Origin: Gracilariopsis chorda
Taxonomy: Eukaryota; Rhodophyta; Florideophyceae; Gracilariales; Gracilariaceae
Assembly: GCA_003194525.1 (NCBI GenBank)
Contig: NBIV01000012.1
Location: 186,001 to 250,000, forward strand
Reading direction: 5' to 3'
Length of the DNA stretch: 64,000 bases
In this document: one piece after another, positions 1-12,318 of the stretch
Layout of the letters: each line of letters opens with the position of its first letter
How positions within the stretch are numbered: position 1 is the first letter of the stretch
Notes under the pieces: generated by a model
What the model saw: only the letters and a program-made list of their open reading frames with translations
What the model was told of the DNA's origin: nothing
Databases searched by the model: none
Made by a program: the position numbers and the translations under genes

Positions 1-750
1 GGTAGAGCCCTCCCAGAGGTGTCACGGCGATGCCGGTTTGGAAGACCAGGGACACCTGTCGCGACTTGCGCAGGGAGGTGAAGGCGAAGAATCGGTATCC
101 GCGTGAGCGGGGTGTGATCCTCAGCAGAGGTATGTTTCCACGTATGTGGGTGTGTGTGTGTGGATGCGCACACGAGGGCCGCGGATAGCGGGAGGTGGTA
201 CCCTAAAAAGGGGAAAAAGCAAGGGCGGAGGGGAGGAAGAGAGGAAGAAGTGAGTGGCGAGAGCGACGGGGGCAAACGGCGATGCCGGTAACAATATTCC
301 TATACAGGGCGAAACACCAATGCAATTAGAATGGTACAACTCCCAGTGATGGGTCCCTTTAGATGTGCAAGGGGGTTAGATGTCCCGTGGTTCACGGCGT
401 TTCCCTCCAAGGAGGAGTAGAGCACGCGCGCAAGCGGTAACAACTAGAGCCAATTCCCCAGGTTGGGGTCCCTTGTTGGGGAAGTTTTATTGGTGCGATG
501 GCAGTGCGCCGTCGCACTAAGTACTACCTTCCCAGAAATGGGTGTGAAAATAATAAATAAAATTAACTAAAATACTCCACATTCCGTGGCAACATCCACT
601 ACTGTGGCCAACCGCCAATTGACCCAAAATCGTTTCCCACGTGTCCATATCCACCATTGTGGGGCGTAGTTCATATACAAACTACCCAACCTATAATATC
701 GGGAAAGCATTCAAGTACCAAGAATTCCTCCCTGAGGGCGTTGCACTTCA
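1..750 (-). repeat. LTR copy 1 (TGTAGTGCAA family), cut by window start
   Basis: This stretch is the reverse complement of 11491-12243, with few differences over the parts compared by eye (positions 1-60 match 12184-12243 almost base for base). Its inner edge reads TTGCACTTCA, the counterpart of the family's terminal TGTAGTGCAA. About 75 bp of the outer end lie before base 1. It holds no coding frame. The family has TG...CA ends and two other copies carry 5-bp target duplications, so it is best read as a long terminal repeat. Whether this copy is solo cannot be told because its outer flank is missing. Confidence 0.75.
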
Positions 751-1716
751 TATTCGGATAGAGCCAATCAGAGATCTTGTTACTCTGGACATACGCGCTT
801 ACACTGTTTGATATACTAAACAGTATCCACTCGCAGTGGTCTTTTATTCCACCTGCACGAACCCTATGTCGATCGAAGACACGATATGACGCTTCTTCGG
901 CAGAGTGCGATAGGTTTTGCTCTACACAGCGTGCTTTTGAATCAAAAAAGGCAGTTTTATCTCTACGAAGATACCGCTTATGTCACGCGTCCTTCATTAC
1001 AGGGCGCTAACGAACGCACAAAGGCAATAGCAGAGGAGAGAATCTACGAAAGAGGTATGAGCTCCGTACAGGAGGCGGTTGAATAGTCGTAAAAAGACCT
1101 GAAGCACATGTTGTCTTCAAGAGACATTTAAAGGTGCTAAAGTTTCCAATAGCGCTTCTATACAAGTCTGTTGCGCTTACTTGGAACATTAACCAATGAA
1201 TGATACATGGCGGACAAACGGCTACGTACTTCATTTTCCCTGGCCTTTCTCTGGCTGAGAACCTGAACAACGAGTAAAATCATTGCCCGTTACTATATTT
1301 TTGGTTCGCTTATTGCCCGTTCGAGGGCGCAGTTTCAAACGGGATTCGTTTTTTTGGGTATAAAACCCCGCGCAGCCTCTTTTACCCTCAGGGTCTGCCC
1401 TTCAACGTCGGTCGCGCGTCGCACCAGAGGGGGCCGCGCGGGCGTTGATACCCGAAGTTACTAACGCCGGCAACGCGGGCTGCGCGCGATTGGTGAAAAA
1501 GCAAGTTAAACATGCGGCTTTACGATATCCCGCTACCTTAGCTTCCCGACCAAAGCGCCAAAAACAGCAATTATTTGTCGTATATCTGCGCGTTTGTCGT
1601 CTCTCTGCGCGAGTGTCAACTCTATGTTCTCTATCTGCGGCTGCTTGCTCTGTTTCAAGATCCATGTGGCGTTCATCTAAGGAGAGTCGACGAGACTCAC
1701 GCTAGTGTAAGCGTTT
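751..1716. other. Intergenic, no gene seen
   Basis: No convincing gene on either strand. The only promoter-like string is TATAAAA at 1359-1365, without an obvious downstream gene. The short open frames here have no recognisable motif and lie in a region flanked by decayed sequence. Confidence 0.4.
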
Positions 1717-2514
1717 CTATCTTTCCACCTCCCGGGAACCTTTATTGCGATCTAAGTCGAAGCAATCTTGCTCATACTTCTGCCGTTTGGTCTTCATCTT
1801 TTTTTGCAGCAACATGCACTTTAACCAAGTTTCGGTCCACTTCATCCGAATCCCCGGTAACGGGCCTTTGATTATTTCCTTCTGTGCGCTCAACACTTTT
1901 TTCAATATAAATCTAATCTGTAGTTGCTACATGCTCAATTTGCTTGGTTTTCGAAAGCGCTTACTTTCTGATCTCGTTATCTGCCAAAAAAAGCTTCTTC
2001 TCTAGATCTGTACGGTCAGTGAGTTCATTTTGTCCTTTTTGGTCCGACTGATCCACTTCCAGTATTGCATCATCAAGCATCGTTTCCCGGTCTCCCCTAA
2101 TTTCAATAATGCCCGAGGCCACAGGGTTTCTATTAACAGCGATGCAGTGTTCGCAGAGATTCTTCTTAATCGATCGCTAAAAGTATTCCAAGCTCGAGCA
2201 CACACGGTGTTGTAAGCTACAGCAGTTGCAGAAGAGATTAACATATCCATAGCTTCATCGAAGCTTTATTGGATCCCTCCATGCGGTGCAACATTTGCAT
2301 AAGCTGATGTGATAGATTTCATAATTAGGGAGTCTTGTAAGGTCGAAAAGCGCATTTGCTTCTTTTTCATGGGTGTTTGGGGCGAAGCGGTTGCGTTGTC
2401 AGGTGTACTCATAACGGGGAAGGCCGCAGTAGCTCCATTAGAAGCGGACGGAGGGGGGAAGTTAGAAGGGGCGTGGGCATCGGAATGGGAGTTATCCGAG
2501 GGGTGAATGGTGGT
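1717..2514 (-). pseudogene. Decayed unidentified reading frame
   Basis: One minus-strand frame stays open for about 265 codons apart from three stops (2266-2268, 2002-2004 and one near 1930). That is far fewer stops than expected by chance. The upstream part is rich in Pro, Ser, Ala and Asn (about 2340-2514). The rest is helical and charged, with many Lys and Glu near the end. I do not recognise the family. A Pro/Ser linker followed by a helical tail would suit a transposon accessory protein, but that is a guess. No intact start is visible and the frame above 2514 is also broken. Confidence 0.35.
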
Positions 2515-2992
2515 TCATCTGGTCACCGAAGAGCCGCTTTTGGCGCGAGAAGCACCACGCCTTCTAGCCAGCTAAGCGGTGTGCCTCTGACGCTGTGTTT
2601 TTGCAATTTCGCTTGGAAGGCGCTCAAACGAAATATGACACGGCTTGCGTTCCAAATTGCGTCTTAGACCGTAAACGTGGGTGGCGTTTCGCTATATTCT
2701 GGAGACATGCGAAAAATCAGGCCTTGTGTAATCCCTCTAATGCGCCGTTTATGAATATCTTGGAATGCTGCGTAAAGCTCCAACTTTCCAGTGTCAGCGA
2801 GACCAGAGAGTGATGCGGACCATTTAATTCTGCTCCGAGGAGCCTCTCACCATTGCCTGTTAGATAACTGCTGGAGCTCCCTCCTTAGGCATTTTCGCGC
2901 TATCCTTACAAGCGGCTTGAAGGAAATTTTGCTTCTTCGGCAAAAGTGTGCACGCTTATCTCCTAGTCAGTTTCGTCGCCGACTCACTAACA

Positions 2993-3598
2993 ATGGTAAC
3001 AGGCATCAGCGGTCCCAATGCAGTAGTCATCGCTGGACCTTCTGGCGTCGGAAAGGGTACGCTGATCGAGAAGCTTCGCCAAGAGTTCCCGAAGTTGTTC
3101 GGGTTCTCTGTCTCCCATACCTCTCGCGCCCCCCGCGCCGGCGAACAGGACGGTGTTCACTATCACTTCACCACTGCCGAGAAAATCAAGGAGGATGTCG
3201 CAGCTGGAAAATTCATTGAGCACGCGGAGGTGCATGGTCGACATTACGGTACATCTATAATGGCAGTCGAAAAAGTGCGTCAGCTGGGGAAAATCTGCAT
3301 TTTGGACATCGATGTGCAAGGATGTCGATCGGCACGAGCAAAAGGTTTGTTGGCCAAGTATGTGTTCCTTGCGCCGCCTTCAATACAAGAACTCGAAAAG
3401 AGACTTCGTGGTCGCGGCACTGAGAGTGAGGACTCCATTGCAACCAGATTAGGTAACGCACAGAAGGAAATAGACGCCAAGGATGAAAAGGGTTTGTTTG
3501 ATGTTGTCATCGTGAATGATGACCTTGACATGGCATATCATGAACTGAAGGAGATTCTCCAGACTGATATTGACCAAGCAGCGAAGGTGCATGCCTAA
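2993..3598 (+). CDS. GUK1: Guanylate kinase
   Basis: Phosphorylates GMP (and dGMP) to GDP with ATP in the purine nucleotide pathway; eukaryotic GMP kinases are usually cytosolic. The P-loop GPSGVGKGT is at residues 15-23. The GMP-binding segment SRAPRAGEQDG and the acidic strand ILDIDVQG follow in the normal order. From the ATG at 2993 the protein is 201 residues, close to the roughly 190-200 usual for eukaryotic enzymes. A further in-frame ATG at 2948 would add 15 hydrophobic residues (MHAYLLVSFVADSLT), which could be a targeting extension but is more likely untranslated. Single exon. It ends about 1.7 kb before the HAPSTR1-like gene on the same strand. Confidence 0.92.
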   Translation: MVTGISGPNAVVIAGPSGVGKGTLIEKLRQEFPKLFGFSVSHTSRAPRAGEQDGVHYHFTTAEKIKEDVAAGKFIEHAEVHGRHYGTSIMAVEKVRQLGKICILDIDVQGCRSARAKGLLAKYVFLAPPSIQELEKRLRGRGTESEDSIATRLGNAQKEIDAKDEKGLFDVVIVNDDLDMAYHELKEILQTDIDQAAKVHA

Positions 3599-5301
3599 GC
3601 TATAAGAACTGGTGGGTGGGTTGTATTTGTACACAATTCGAACGCAGGCGGCGATGGCATTGTAGTAAAGAGATGAATTTCGACACCCCTGTTTGGAACG
3701 CGATACCGTAGTATACGGTGTCAATATCCGCCTCGTTATAATGTTGTGAGCGACTCAAGAACGATTTTCAGCATAACTGCATCGGGAATACACGAAGTCT
3801 AATGAAGCTGCTACCATGCACGTCGCACGACTCATTGCAGATATAAGCTTCAACGCTCACGCTCAGCTTTGACAACAGCGTCAGAGCACTACTGCTGCAA
3901 TGCATGCTGCAGCCGTACTGCCATAGTTCGTCAAGAAAGATAGCCTTAGCTGGCGTCGGAGAGGACGTTCGCTCCAAAGGACCGTTCGGCACGGCGGTTT
4001 GGTAAAGCAACAGACGGTGGGTCTTTGTTGCAGACGCTGTCGATCAGAGGTGAAAGCTAAACACATTAGCCTTACCCTTCAACTTTTTTACCTTTTTGCA
4101 CCCATAACCATTGGTGTGTCTTGAGAAGGTGAAGGCTTGTAGGATGCATGTACCGAAGGGTAGATAATGGTCGCAAGGGACGCCGAAGCATTTTGTTTTG
4201 TGCCACGTCGCAAGCCTTGAGTGGACTATCTTACAGATGACGAGCTGTGATTCAGCCTGAGGCTGGCATTTGTCGAAAGCGAATAGACATGCGCGAAGTC
4301 TACAATGTGCTCATAAGTCCTGTGTATGTTACAGGACTTGTAGAATGACACGACGTTGCTCGGCATGGATGGATGTGCTTTTGGCTGCCATTGCGTGTCG
4401 CAACGTCCACACGATCGTTACGCACTGTGTAGGGAATCGAAATCACGTCTGATTCGACAAGAACATTGTGCTTGCTCGCATGAGTACGTTGTGTGCACCA
4501 GCTCAATGATTGCGGCGGATGGGAAAAATATGGCACATATATCACACGAGGTTCGTTGTCCGTATTAACAGTTCACTGAGAAAGTAACTATTCGGTGGTG
4601 AGTTGCGCAGGCCTCGACGAGGGCCAAACGTCGTTGGGAAGAGCGGCAAGGGGAAGATGAGTGCGAAGATTGTTTGGAGTCTAGGGCAGCTGCAGCTCCG
4701 TTTGTGGGGACATAGACTCGTCGAGCTGGATGGTGGAGACGTGAGGTCAGGGTGAAGAGGTTGCCCTCAAGACTGTTGCTGCAGGTGCTGAGTGGAATCC
4801 GGGAGCAGCACAACGATTGACGCGTCAAAAAGTGCGTGCAAATTTTGGACGCTCCTGTTCAAGCAGGGCGCGCACTCATTTTGAGAAAAGGCGCGACTCG
4901 ACCGCACTCATCCAAAAAATTGCGAGCACGCAACACAAGCCATCAGACTTCCAACACATCTTCAACGCTTGTGGCCGTGCGCACCCGCTTGTGTCCCAAA
5001 GAGCTCCATTGCTTCGAGCCTTTCGTGCCGCGCCCTCTCCCCCTTCCGCCGCCTCCCGTACCGTAAAGGACGTACCACCCTCGCTTGAAGAGCAACCCAC
5101 TTTCCCCAACCCTTTTCGCGAGAGGCCCGCTTTTCGTCGCGTGGCCAGTTTTTCCGTGTGGGAAAAGTGCGAGTTTGTCTGCTGCCTACCTTTCCTTCCC
5201 CGTCCTCCCTTTACCTCTTTCGCCCATCCATCCCGCATCCCGTACTTGAGCGGACGAGCTGCCCCTCTGCTCAGCCACCTAACTGAACGTCCCCTTCCCG
5301 A
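3599..5301. other. Intergenic spacer, no gene recognised
   Basis: Several frames of 60-190 codons exist on both strands, but none shows a motif and they overlap one another. The last 300 bases (about 5000-5300) are pyrimidine-rich, with runs such as CCCTCTCCCCCTTCCGCC, and probably form the promoter and leader of the next gene. Confidence 0.4.
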
Positions 5302-6024
5302 ATGGATAACTCCGAAACGCATGGCTCAAACCGTAATGCTCTGCGCCAACCTTTTATCGACACCGCCAACGCCTTAGCTTCTCTCTACAAGCAATCAGTA
5401 ACCGCAGAGCGCGACGCACGAGATGCAGGCTCCCGAGTGGCGTACCAGCGCATTATACAGTGGGCAGCAAAAAAGTCTCGCTCCGGCGAACCGCTTAGCG
5501 CCGCGGATGTGATCAGTTTTTGCGCAACAGAGCTAACACAGCTTCCCAACAATTCCCCATCTTCAGACCGAGCCACCAATTCCCCTCCACAATCAACTCC
5601 GCCCATTTCCACTTCCCAAGCGCGCCCTCAGGACACTGAGATGCCTACATGTGACGCCCCTCCAGTCGCATACGTCGCCCGTGATGATGCTCTTGTGTCT
5701 GATATCAAGAAGCTTCACGTGAATCCTCGCAAGCGACAGAGGGTCGATATCAGCGATGCCTTCATTCGTGCCTGCAGTGGCGAAGAGAATGCATTTGTGT
5801 TTTCTCCGGACCATCTCCATGCATTGCAGAACCACGACAACAGTTCCAATCCCCTTTCTGCTCAGAACGCACTCCATGCTACTCAACAGAATACCTTTCA
5901 GTCGAAGAAGGACGTGAAGGACGGCCGCGATATGCTCGTTCACCATACTTCTGGAAATGACTATACCTCTAGGAAGCCACGGAACCCGAAAATGCACATG
6001 TATGATAAGCACAAAAGAAAGTGA
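5302..6024 (+). CDS. HAPSTR1/C16orf72-like nuclear stress protein
   Basis: 240 residues, single exon. Residues 14-75 (PF..TANALASLYKQS, then a helix with GSRVAYQR, then ISFCATEL) follow the conserved block of the animal HAPSTR1 family (UPF0472). In that family the block reads as PFQNAATAVTNLYKES, then IGYQRR, then LISFL. The middle is a low-complexity Ser/Pro linker. A basic patch PRKRQR near residue 142 followed by an acidic/hydrophobic helix, and a lysine-rich end (KHKRK), resemble the family's nuclear-localisation and tail motifs. In animals HAPSTR1 acts in the nucleus with the ubiquitin ligase HUWE1 in stress signalling; that role is carried over by family only. The ATG at 5302 is the first in the frame ahead of the conserved block. 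Confidence 0.7.
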   Translation: MDNSETHGSNRNALRQPFIDTANALASLYKQSVTAERDARDAGSRVAYQRIIQWAAKKSRSGEPLSAADVISFCATELTQLPNNSPSSDRATNSPPQSTPPISTSQARPQDTEMPTCDAPPVAYVARDDALVSDIKKLHVNPRKRQRVDISDAFIRACSGEENAFVFSPDHLHALQNHDNSSNPLSAQNALHATQQNTFQSKKDVKDGRDMLVHHTSGNDYTSRKPRNPKMHMYDKHKRK

Positions 6025-6950
6025 CTCCTCAGGAGTTATACGCAACAACTATGCGCTACACGCTAATCACTAGGTTTCCTTGTACAGCTCATGTAAACTA
6101 AAACTTGTCTAATGCACCGAGCAGCTGCCGCATACCAAAGGCTGTTCAAGACCCTTGAACCTAGTGCGTGATATACACACCGCTTTGTTTCGTATTTGCG
6201 CAAGGTTCAATCTCAGTACGTTGACAGAGCTTAATAACAGAACTTCTGCAAAACAAATCTGCTTACTCTTGACAGCCTATCCGCGGCGATCTTTCTTTAT
6301 AATTGAAACGTAAACAAGGATTTCTATGTCTTTTTTTCGTTCTAGGGATGAAGTCCCATTTCTAACTCGAACGCCTTCAGACTGGAGATTTAAACTTGCA
6401 CTTGACCAGGCATTCATTTTGCTAGTAGTACAGAACATCCCAACGATGAAAACTCCGCCGGGCACAACGGCCCTTAAAAGCGAGTCCTTAGTGAGACCGA
6501 AATGAAGGAGACAGTGAAGTCTAATTATTTTGGTTTCTTTCGCACTGTGAACTCGTGGTTCAGCAGGTGCTAGTTTCACTTCCTTTTATGGTTGGTTGCA
6601 CACTCTTGATATGATTAACGACCTATCAAGTGTCCTTAATGCTTAGAAGGCAAGGGTTACTCGGCTTGAGTATGTATCTTTGTACCCAGTGACGCAATTG
6701 CAGATGAAGGACAAGATTCAATCCCATACCTGAAACTGTTACTCCCAGTCGATGAGGATACGAGTCCCCCGCACTACCGCTGCGACCATCTGTTGAGCGG
6801 AAACAGATATATGAACACCAAAAACCAACAGCACAAAAAAAAACTTTGTGTTTGCAGACTTTCTTAGCTCCATTGCATCTTCTTGCGATAGGGATTCAGT
6901 TTTCTCTAGTTTTCAGAAGAAGCCACTTCTACACATCTCGACTTTCAACG
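6025..6950. other. Intergenic spacer, no gene recognised
   Basis: A 100-codon minus frame at 6277-6579 contains a hydrophobic stretch (AVVPGGVFIVGMFC) but has no ATG and no extension that I could support, so it is not called as a gene. The rest is AT-richer spacer leading into the HEAT-repeat gene. Confidence 0.4.
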
Positions 6951-9378
6951 ATGACTGACAGCGAGAGTTCAAGACTCCTACAAATCTTCCCAAACGAGGT
7001 AAGTTCTTTCCAGCTCTTGAGAACCATCTCACTACTCACTTGTTCATCTGTCTAACACATACCATAACCTCACGCACAAGAAGGAAAATAAAGCCATTGT
7101 AATGTCAGGGGCTTTGAATGGCGTTCGATTCTCTCTTGATTATTTACCAAAGTTTACCCGAATCCTTTGGTTCATTAAGAACGGATCTGAATTTCAGATA
7201 CCAGCTACGCTCTCAGAACTTTCCCATATGGTTCATCACGAGTACAATGAGGCCATCACGGAAATAGTTCCATTTCTATGTGATGAACTTACAAAGTGGC
7301 CTGAGGAGCTTCAGCTTCTAGCAGCCGAGACCTTGGTCGAGGTTGCCGATCAAACAGTTCCCAAAAAGGTTCTGAAGCTCATGTGTAACACAGCTTTTAA
7401 AGTTGTGTGGAAGAATCGCACCATACAGACATTCGAAGCGTGGGGAGAGCTTCTGGTTCTTATGCTGCCTAACGTGGAGTGGAAAACCGATGGTCATGTC
7501 AAGAAAATCGAGTCCATGTTGACTGAGTACTCCGCCAGCAAGCAAGAAGTATGCAGGAAATTTGCTGCAAGAATTCTTGGACCATTCTTCCCCTGCATTT
7601 CTTCAAGCGAGACACAAGTCCATTTGCTCAATCAAGCACTTGCTCTCATTGACGATGTCGACGTTGATGTTAGAGGAATGATGGCGGAATCCCTGGGACA
7701 CATATGTGCAAACTTCGATATCGCACAGATAGAGAAAGAAGTATGGCCAAAGTTGGAAGCTATGTTTACTGATCCAGACGCTCGTTTTCAAGCAGCTTCT
7801 TTGCGCGTGTTTGCTCGAATCGTAGACGCGAAGTACTTCGGATATCCTAGTAATAGGGTGTTTACGGAAGCCATCCCTTCAATATTTAGAGAAGTATGTG
7901 ACTACGCTCTAAAGGCAGCAGCGAAAGATCAGCGAATAGTGGATGACGACACATATTTACTACTGGAAATAATCTCAGAAGTCTTTGGGCAACTTCTTCA
8001 CGGGGCCTCCTTGATCCTTCACGACACCGAGGTGAAGACCCATGTGCTTCATACTTTTGTGACTATGGCTTCTTGCAATGGTCCAATTGTTAGGCGTCAT
8101 TGCTCCTTAAACGTCCCAGGCGTTGCAAAAATTCTAGGTGCTCAGTGTAGCATGAGCATGGCAAAGGTCGTTAGGAATCTCTCGGAGGATACTGATCCTG
8201 AGACAAGATGGAACTTGGCCGCGGGCATTCACGAATCCTGCAGAGCTTTACGATCGGATGAATGTATCGATTTCCTATACAAGGCAGTGGAGAATCTGTT
8301 GCATGACGAGAATCCATTGGTCAGGATAAACGCAATGAAGAACTTGAGCAATTTGATAGCAGTCTTGACGAAAGAGAAAGAACATGTAGCACTTGAACGT
8401 CTCGCTTCTGTTTTCAACGACCTTTCGTCTTTGGCGAAAACCAACTGGAGAACGCAGGAGCTACTGACGTATCAGCTTGAATATAGTGTACACCTTGTAC
8501 CTCCAGATATTGTTAAGTGTCACATTTTACCCCTCTTGCTTGCTATGGGTGAGGAAAGCACACAAGCGGTGCGAAAATCGATAATGAGCGCGGTGGCGGA
8601 ATGTTTGTTATACATTCCAATTATGGAAGAAAGGAAAGATGTAATGGAAACTTTCATTATGAAATGGGCATATGGAGGCGTCTACTGGCGGCGGATTGCG
8701 TTTATTGACTGCGCTTGTGCGGCTTGGGGAAAGTTCAGCTTTGACTTGTTCCAGAGTTTGTTTGTCCCCACGCTGTATCATTTAGCTAATGATGATGTTG
8801 CGAATATCCGACATCGAGTGGCGAACATGCTCCCACGCTTGGGGCCATTCCTACGGGATACCGAAGATTTCAAACAAGTTGCGGATGACTTCCGATGTGA
8901 TCCGGATGATGAAGTGGTGAGGGCTGTGGAGGATCTAAGCATCAAGATCGAAGAACAGACTGAAATCGTATTTTTATGCCGAAGGGAATATGTCTATCGC
9001 AAAAAAGACGAGAATAGGCGAGAATCTCAAGCAATTCAGGAGCAAATCGAATGCCCGATTCCCGAGAAAAGGGCGTCTGTGGTTTGTTCGTTGAACGCCG
9101 TCACGTTGCCTAGTTCTTCGAAGAATGAAATTATGTCTTCAGTCCACGTCGGAAGGCGGATTGTGAAGAACATGAGCAGTTGCTCAGATACTGAAAGCCC
9201 TCCTTCCGCACCGAATAGTGAGAGGCAAACGATGCTCAGACGGATTCTATCACTAGGAAGGCGAACACAACCTTCATCTGGTTCTACTGGGAGGGGAGGA
9301 TCTTCAGCTAGATCAGTGGGCTTCAAAGCTTTCAGGCAGCTTTTATCCAGCATCACAGTCGGATTCAACAGGAATTGA
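6951..9378 (+). CDS. PP4R1-like HEAT-repeat protein, copy A
   Basis: Two exons: 6951-6998 (16 codons, ATG at 6951) and 7081-9378. The intron opens with GTAAGT and ends in AG at 7079-7080 (or 7082-7083, also in frame). The product has about 780 residues and is built of tandem HEAT-type helical pairs over most of its length. It has a polar Ser/Arg-rich tail over the last 120 residues (LSLGRRTQPSSGS region). The organisation fits regulatory subunit 1 of protein phosphatase 4 and related PR65-like scaffolds. Such proteins hold the phosphatase catalytic subunit and choose substrates. It is clearly paralogous to the gene at 31669-34032: both carry the blocks DDDTYL.LEI.SEV, CNGP.VR and W.RTQELL in the same order. 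No catalytic residues are expected. The assignment to PP4R1 rather than another HEAT family is by overall pattern only. Confidence 0.72.
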
Positions 9379-10119
9379 TTCTCCAAACTTGAGAGCAATC
9401 CGAGAATTCAAGCGGAGAGTGGTAGCCTTCCAGCACTTGGGAGCCGCCAGCTAGCCCTATTGCACATATGTTCCGTACAAACGTGGTGTGCTGACCTTCC
9501 TTAGTGGAAAGAGAAATGAATCTCCGGCTGAGTCCGCTTTTGGCAACATAGCCTTTGGATCATAGCGATCTCCCTTTGCCAACTTGGAATTCGTTATCAA
9601 GCGTTTAGTGCTCACAATCAACAACGACAATAGCACCTGCGGCATGTTCAGATGGTGATGCACACAATGAAACCCTTTCACTCGTGTGGGCTTCACATTG
9701 AAAGGTCGTAGTTTCTGTTTGAAGTCTCCTTCCCTCGAAGCGTCGTTGTCCAATTGGTGAGAAGTTGGGTCCGGCTTCGGAGGTGAAAATTTTTAACAGT
9801 TCCATGGCCGCTGGGGCTCACCTTGCGCAAGTACTGTTTGTATGAAAACTGAGTACCAATGTTTCTGCAAAATACAAACCCTGTCTACGATACGATGGCG
9901 ATATTGGGCGCTATTGTGATGCCATACTGCGTCCTAGTGCACGTTCGTGTGGTAGTCACCGTCTCATCCCGGCTGTCTCTCTGACCGGACGTGCATCGTG
10001 ATGTTGTGTCTTTTTAAGCTTCTGTCTTCGATGAGATCCTAGGCATCGGAGACCAGACAAGGGCAAGCAACTATCCTGATCTACTAGTCCTCTGTTGTTA
10101 CAGTACTCCGTGCTATTAC
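9379..10119. other. Intergenic spacer, no gene recognised
   Basis: Only short overlapping frames without motifs. The piggyBac-like transposon begins immediately after. Confidence 0.4.
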
Positions 10120-10239
10120 CCCCGTGCTCACAGAGTGAACATTTTAGTTCACCCAAAAGTGGGGTGAGTTTTGGAGAATTTTGGCGAATTCTCGGTTGCA
10201 GAGAGAACGTCTCTCGATGACGGGTGATGTTCATTCTGT

Positions 10240-11490
10240 GTGTCTCCCAGATATTCTCTAACCCTCTCCGACGGTAAGCCCTATTCCTTGACGATCCCGA
10301 GAGAGCATTTGCTTCCGTACTCGAAGACTGACCAGTTACGTCTCATGAACCAACTCCCATTCTACCTTGCACAGACGCTCTTCGAAATGCAGACACCGCC
10401 AACCGAACACTTTCAGTCGACAACTACACTGCAGAGGTTGACACAATTTCTGTGGACGCCCATAGCCGTTCTGGAGAGACGCCTGCAACGTCGCCGCAGC
10501 GTTCAAAAGGTACCTCTGGCCAGGTAGCCGACAATGTTACGGGGATGCACACAGCGACTGCTGCAAATGAATCTCCAGGAGGTCAACACCAACACGCACT
10601 AATACGTTGTAATCGGTCGGCCTCAGAGAACACTTACCCCGAAAACGCAACTACACCAGTGAGTCTGACAAGAAATACAGCACCACAGAAAGTAGGTCTG
10701 AACAAGGTGATAAACTTGAATCAAATTTGTTTACTCTTTCAGATATGGTTATCGATGACAATGAAGTACAAGATTTGCATACCAGTAATGCACACCAGCA
10801 CATACGCAATGCGCTGGAGGTCACACAAATTGCTACAGAAGACTACTGGGCTGGCTTGTTTGTGGAACCAAGTGAGCTTGTGAATGGTGCTCTAGAACTT
10901 AAAGGGAGTGCTACAGATGGGGGTTCATCTACGCCGATGTTAAGAGCTGCAAAGCGCAGTGATGCTCAACGTGTTGGCGGTTTAAGGGGTTAGAAGTATG
11001 CGGACGCGTTTGTTTCTGTCGAACTTTCTCTTGATGATGCTGATGGTCTTTTGGGTACTCGTTTTGTGCAGGAAGCTAATGCTGTTGTCGAGAAGGTCAA
11101 ACGAGAGGTACGAAGAGCTCGAAATAAGACAGATGCAATTGATGAAATGAAGATTTCGTGATTGGATGTGCTCAACATTTTCTTGCCTGTAAGCGTACTC
11201 GAGAAACTCAAATGGCATGTAAACAGTGCTCTCTCAGAGAGACGTATCGAGCAAGCAACAACAGAAGAGCTCCGTGGATGTATAGTATCACATTTGTTAG
11301 CTGCATCGTACGGGGTCAGTGTTTCTACCATGACTTCAAGGGATCAGAAAGACTTTTACTTTCAGACTGGTATACAAGGCAAACGCTACAACGAAATATG
11401 GTCGGCAATTAGCGGTACGAAGGAAATACGTCAGTCCTACGAGGAGCATGGAGGCGGATACTCAAAAAAGCCAGTACAAGGAAATCAACT
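10240..11490 (+). pseudogene. 5' half of piggyBac-like transposase gene, broken
   Basis: Coding-like sequence begins about 120 bp inside the left TIR. It passes through three frames: about 10240-10500, about 10452-10700, then 10741-11490. A pyrimidine-rich TTTACTCTTTCAG at 10730-10742 looks like a splice acceptor, so one frame change may be a short intron. The last frame has stops at 10991-10993 (TAG) and 11159-11161 (TGA). The segment ending KRYNEIWSAISG (about 11378-11413) resembles the N-terminal helical part of the DDE_Tnp_1_7 (piggyBac) domain, where a conserved Arg-Phe/Tyr and an Ile/Trp-containing helix occur. The frame is cut at 11490 by LTR copy 2. The catalytic aspartates normally found next are not present. 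Inactive as it stands. Confidence 0.5.
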
Positions 11491-12318
11491 TGTAGTGCAA
11501 CGCCCTCAGGGAGGGATTCTTGGTACTTGAAAGCTTTCCCGATACTATCGGTTGTGTATTGTGTATATGAACTATGCCCCACTATGGTGGATATGGACAC
11601 GTGGGAAACGGTTTTGGGTCAATTGGCGGTTGGCCACAGTAGTGGATGTTGCCACGAAATGTGGAGTATTTTAGTTAATATTATTTATTATTTTCACACC
11701 CATTTCTGGGAAGCTAGTACTTAGTGCGACGGCGCACTGCCGTCGCACCAGTAAACCTTCCCCAACAAGGGACCCCAATTTGGGTAATTGGCTCTAGTTG
11801 TTGCCGCTTGCGCGCGTGCTCTACTCCTCCTTGGAGGGAAACGCCGTAAACCACGGGACATCTAACCCCCTTGCACATCTAAAGAAGCCCATCCTTGGGA
11901 GTATAGTTGTTCCAATCATATTGGTGTTTCGCCCTGTATAGGGAGTCCTGTCCACCGGCATTGCCGTATCTGTTCGTCGCTCTCGCGACTCACATCGTCC
12001 TCTTTTCCTCCTCTTGGCCCTTCCTTTTCCCCCTTTTTAGGGTAGCACCTCCCGCTATCCGTGGCCCTCGTGTGCGCATCCACTCACACACCCCCACTTA
12101 CGTGGAAACATACCTCTACTGAGGATCACACCCCCGCTCACGCGGATACCGATTCTTCGCCTTCACCTCCCTGCGCGAGTCGCGACAGGTGTCCCTGGTC
12201 TTACAAACCGGCTTCGCCGTGACACCTCTGGGAGGGCTCTACCCAACTGGGTTCACCTCGTGAGAGGAAGATCCCGAACGTCTTTCGGTGTTTTTCCCCT
12301 TTGGGGCATTGCACCACA
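11491..12318 (+). repeat. LTR copy 2 (TGTAGTGCAA family), complete
   Basis: 828 bp. It starts TGTAGTGCAACGCCC and ends GGGCATTGCACCACA, so its ends form an inverted repeat of about 15 bp with TG and CA at the tips. It is nearly identical, in opposite orientation, to 1-750. The flanking 5-mers (CAACT left, AAGTT right) are not a direct repeat, unlike copies 3 and 4. This points to later recombination or a deletion next to the LTR. It lies inside the piggyBac-like gene and separates its two halves. Confidence 0.75.

Noticed and set aside
4817-5377. 186-codon plus frame upstream of the HAPSTR1-like gene
   Set aside because: It starts without ATG, overlaps the HAPSTR1-like start in another frame and lies in its pyrimidine-rich leader.
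6277-6579. ODR4-like fragment on the minus strand
   Set aside because: The resemblance is limited to one hydrophobic PGG block, the frame lacks an ATG and no continuation was found.
1-12318. Inverted LTR copies 1 and 2 as the result of an inversion of 751-11490
   Set aside because: An inversion should exchange flanking 5-mers. TATTC at copy 1 and CAACT/AAGTT at copy 2 do not fit such an exchange.
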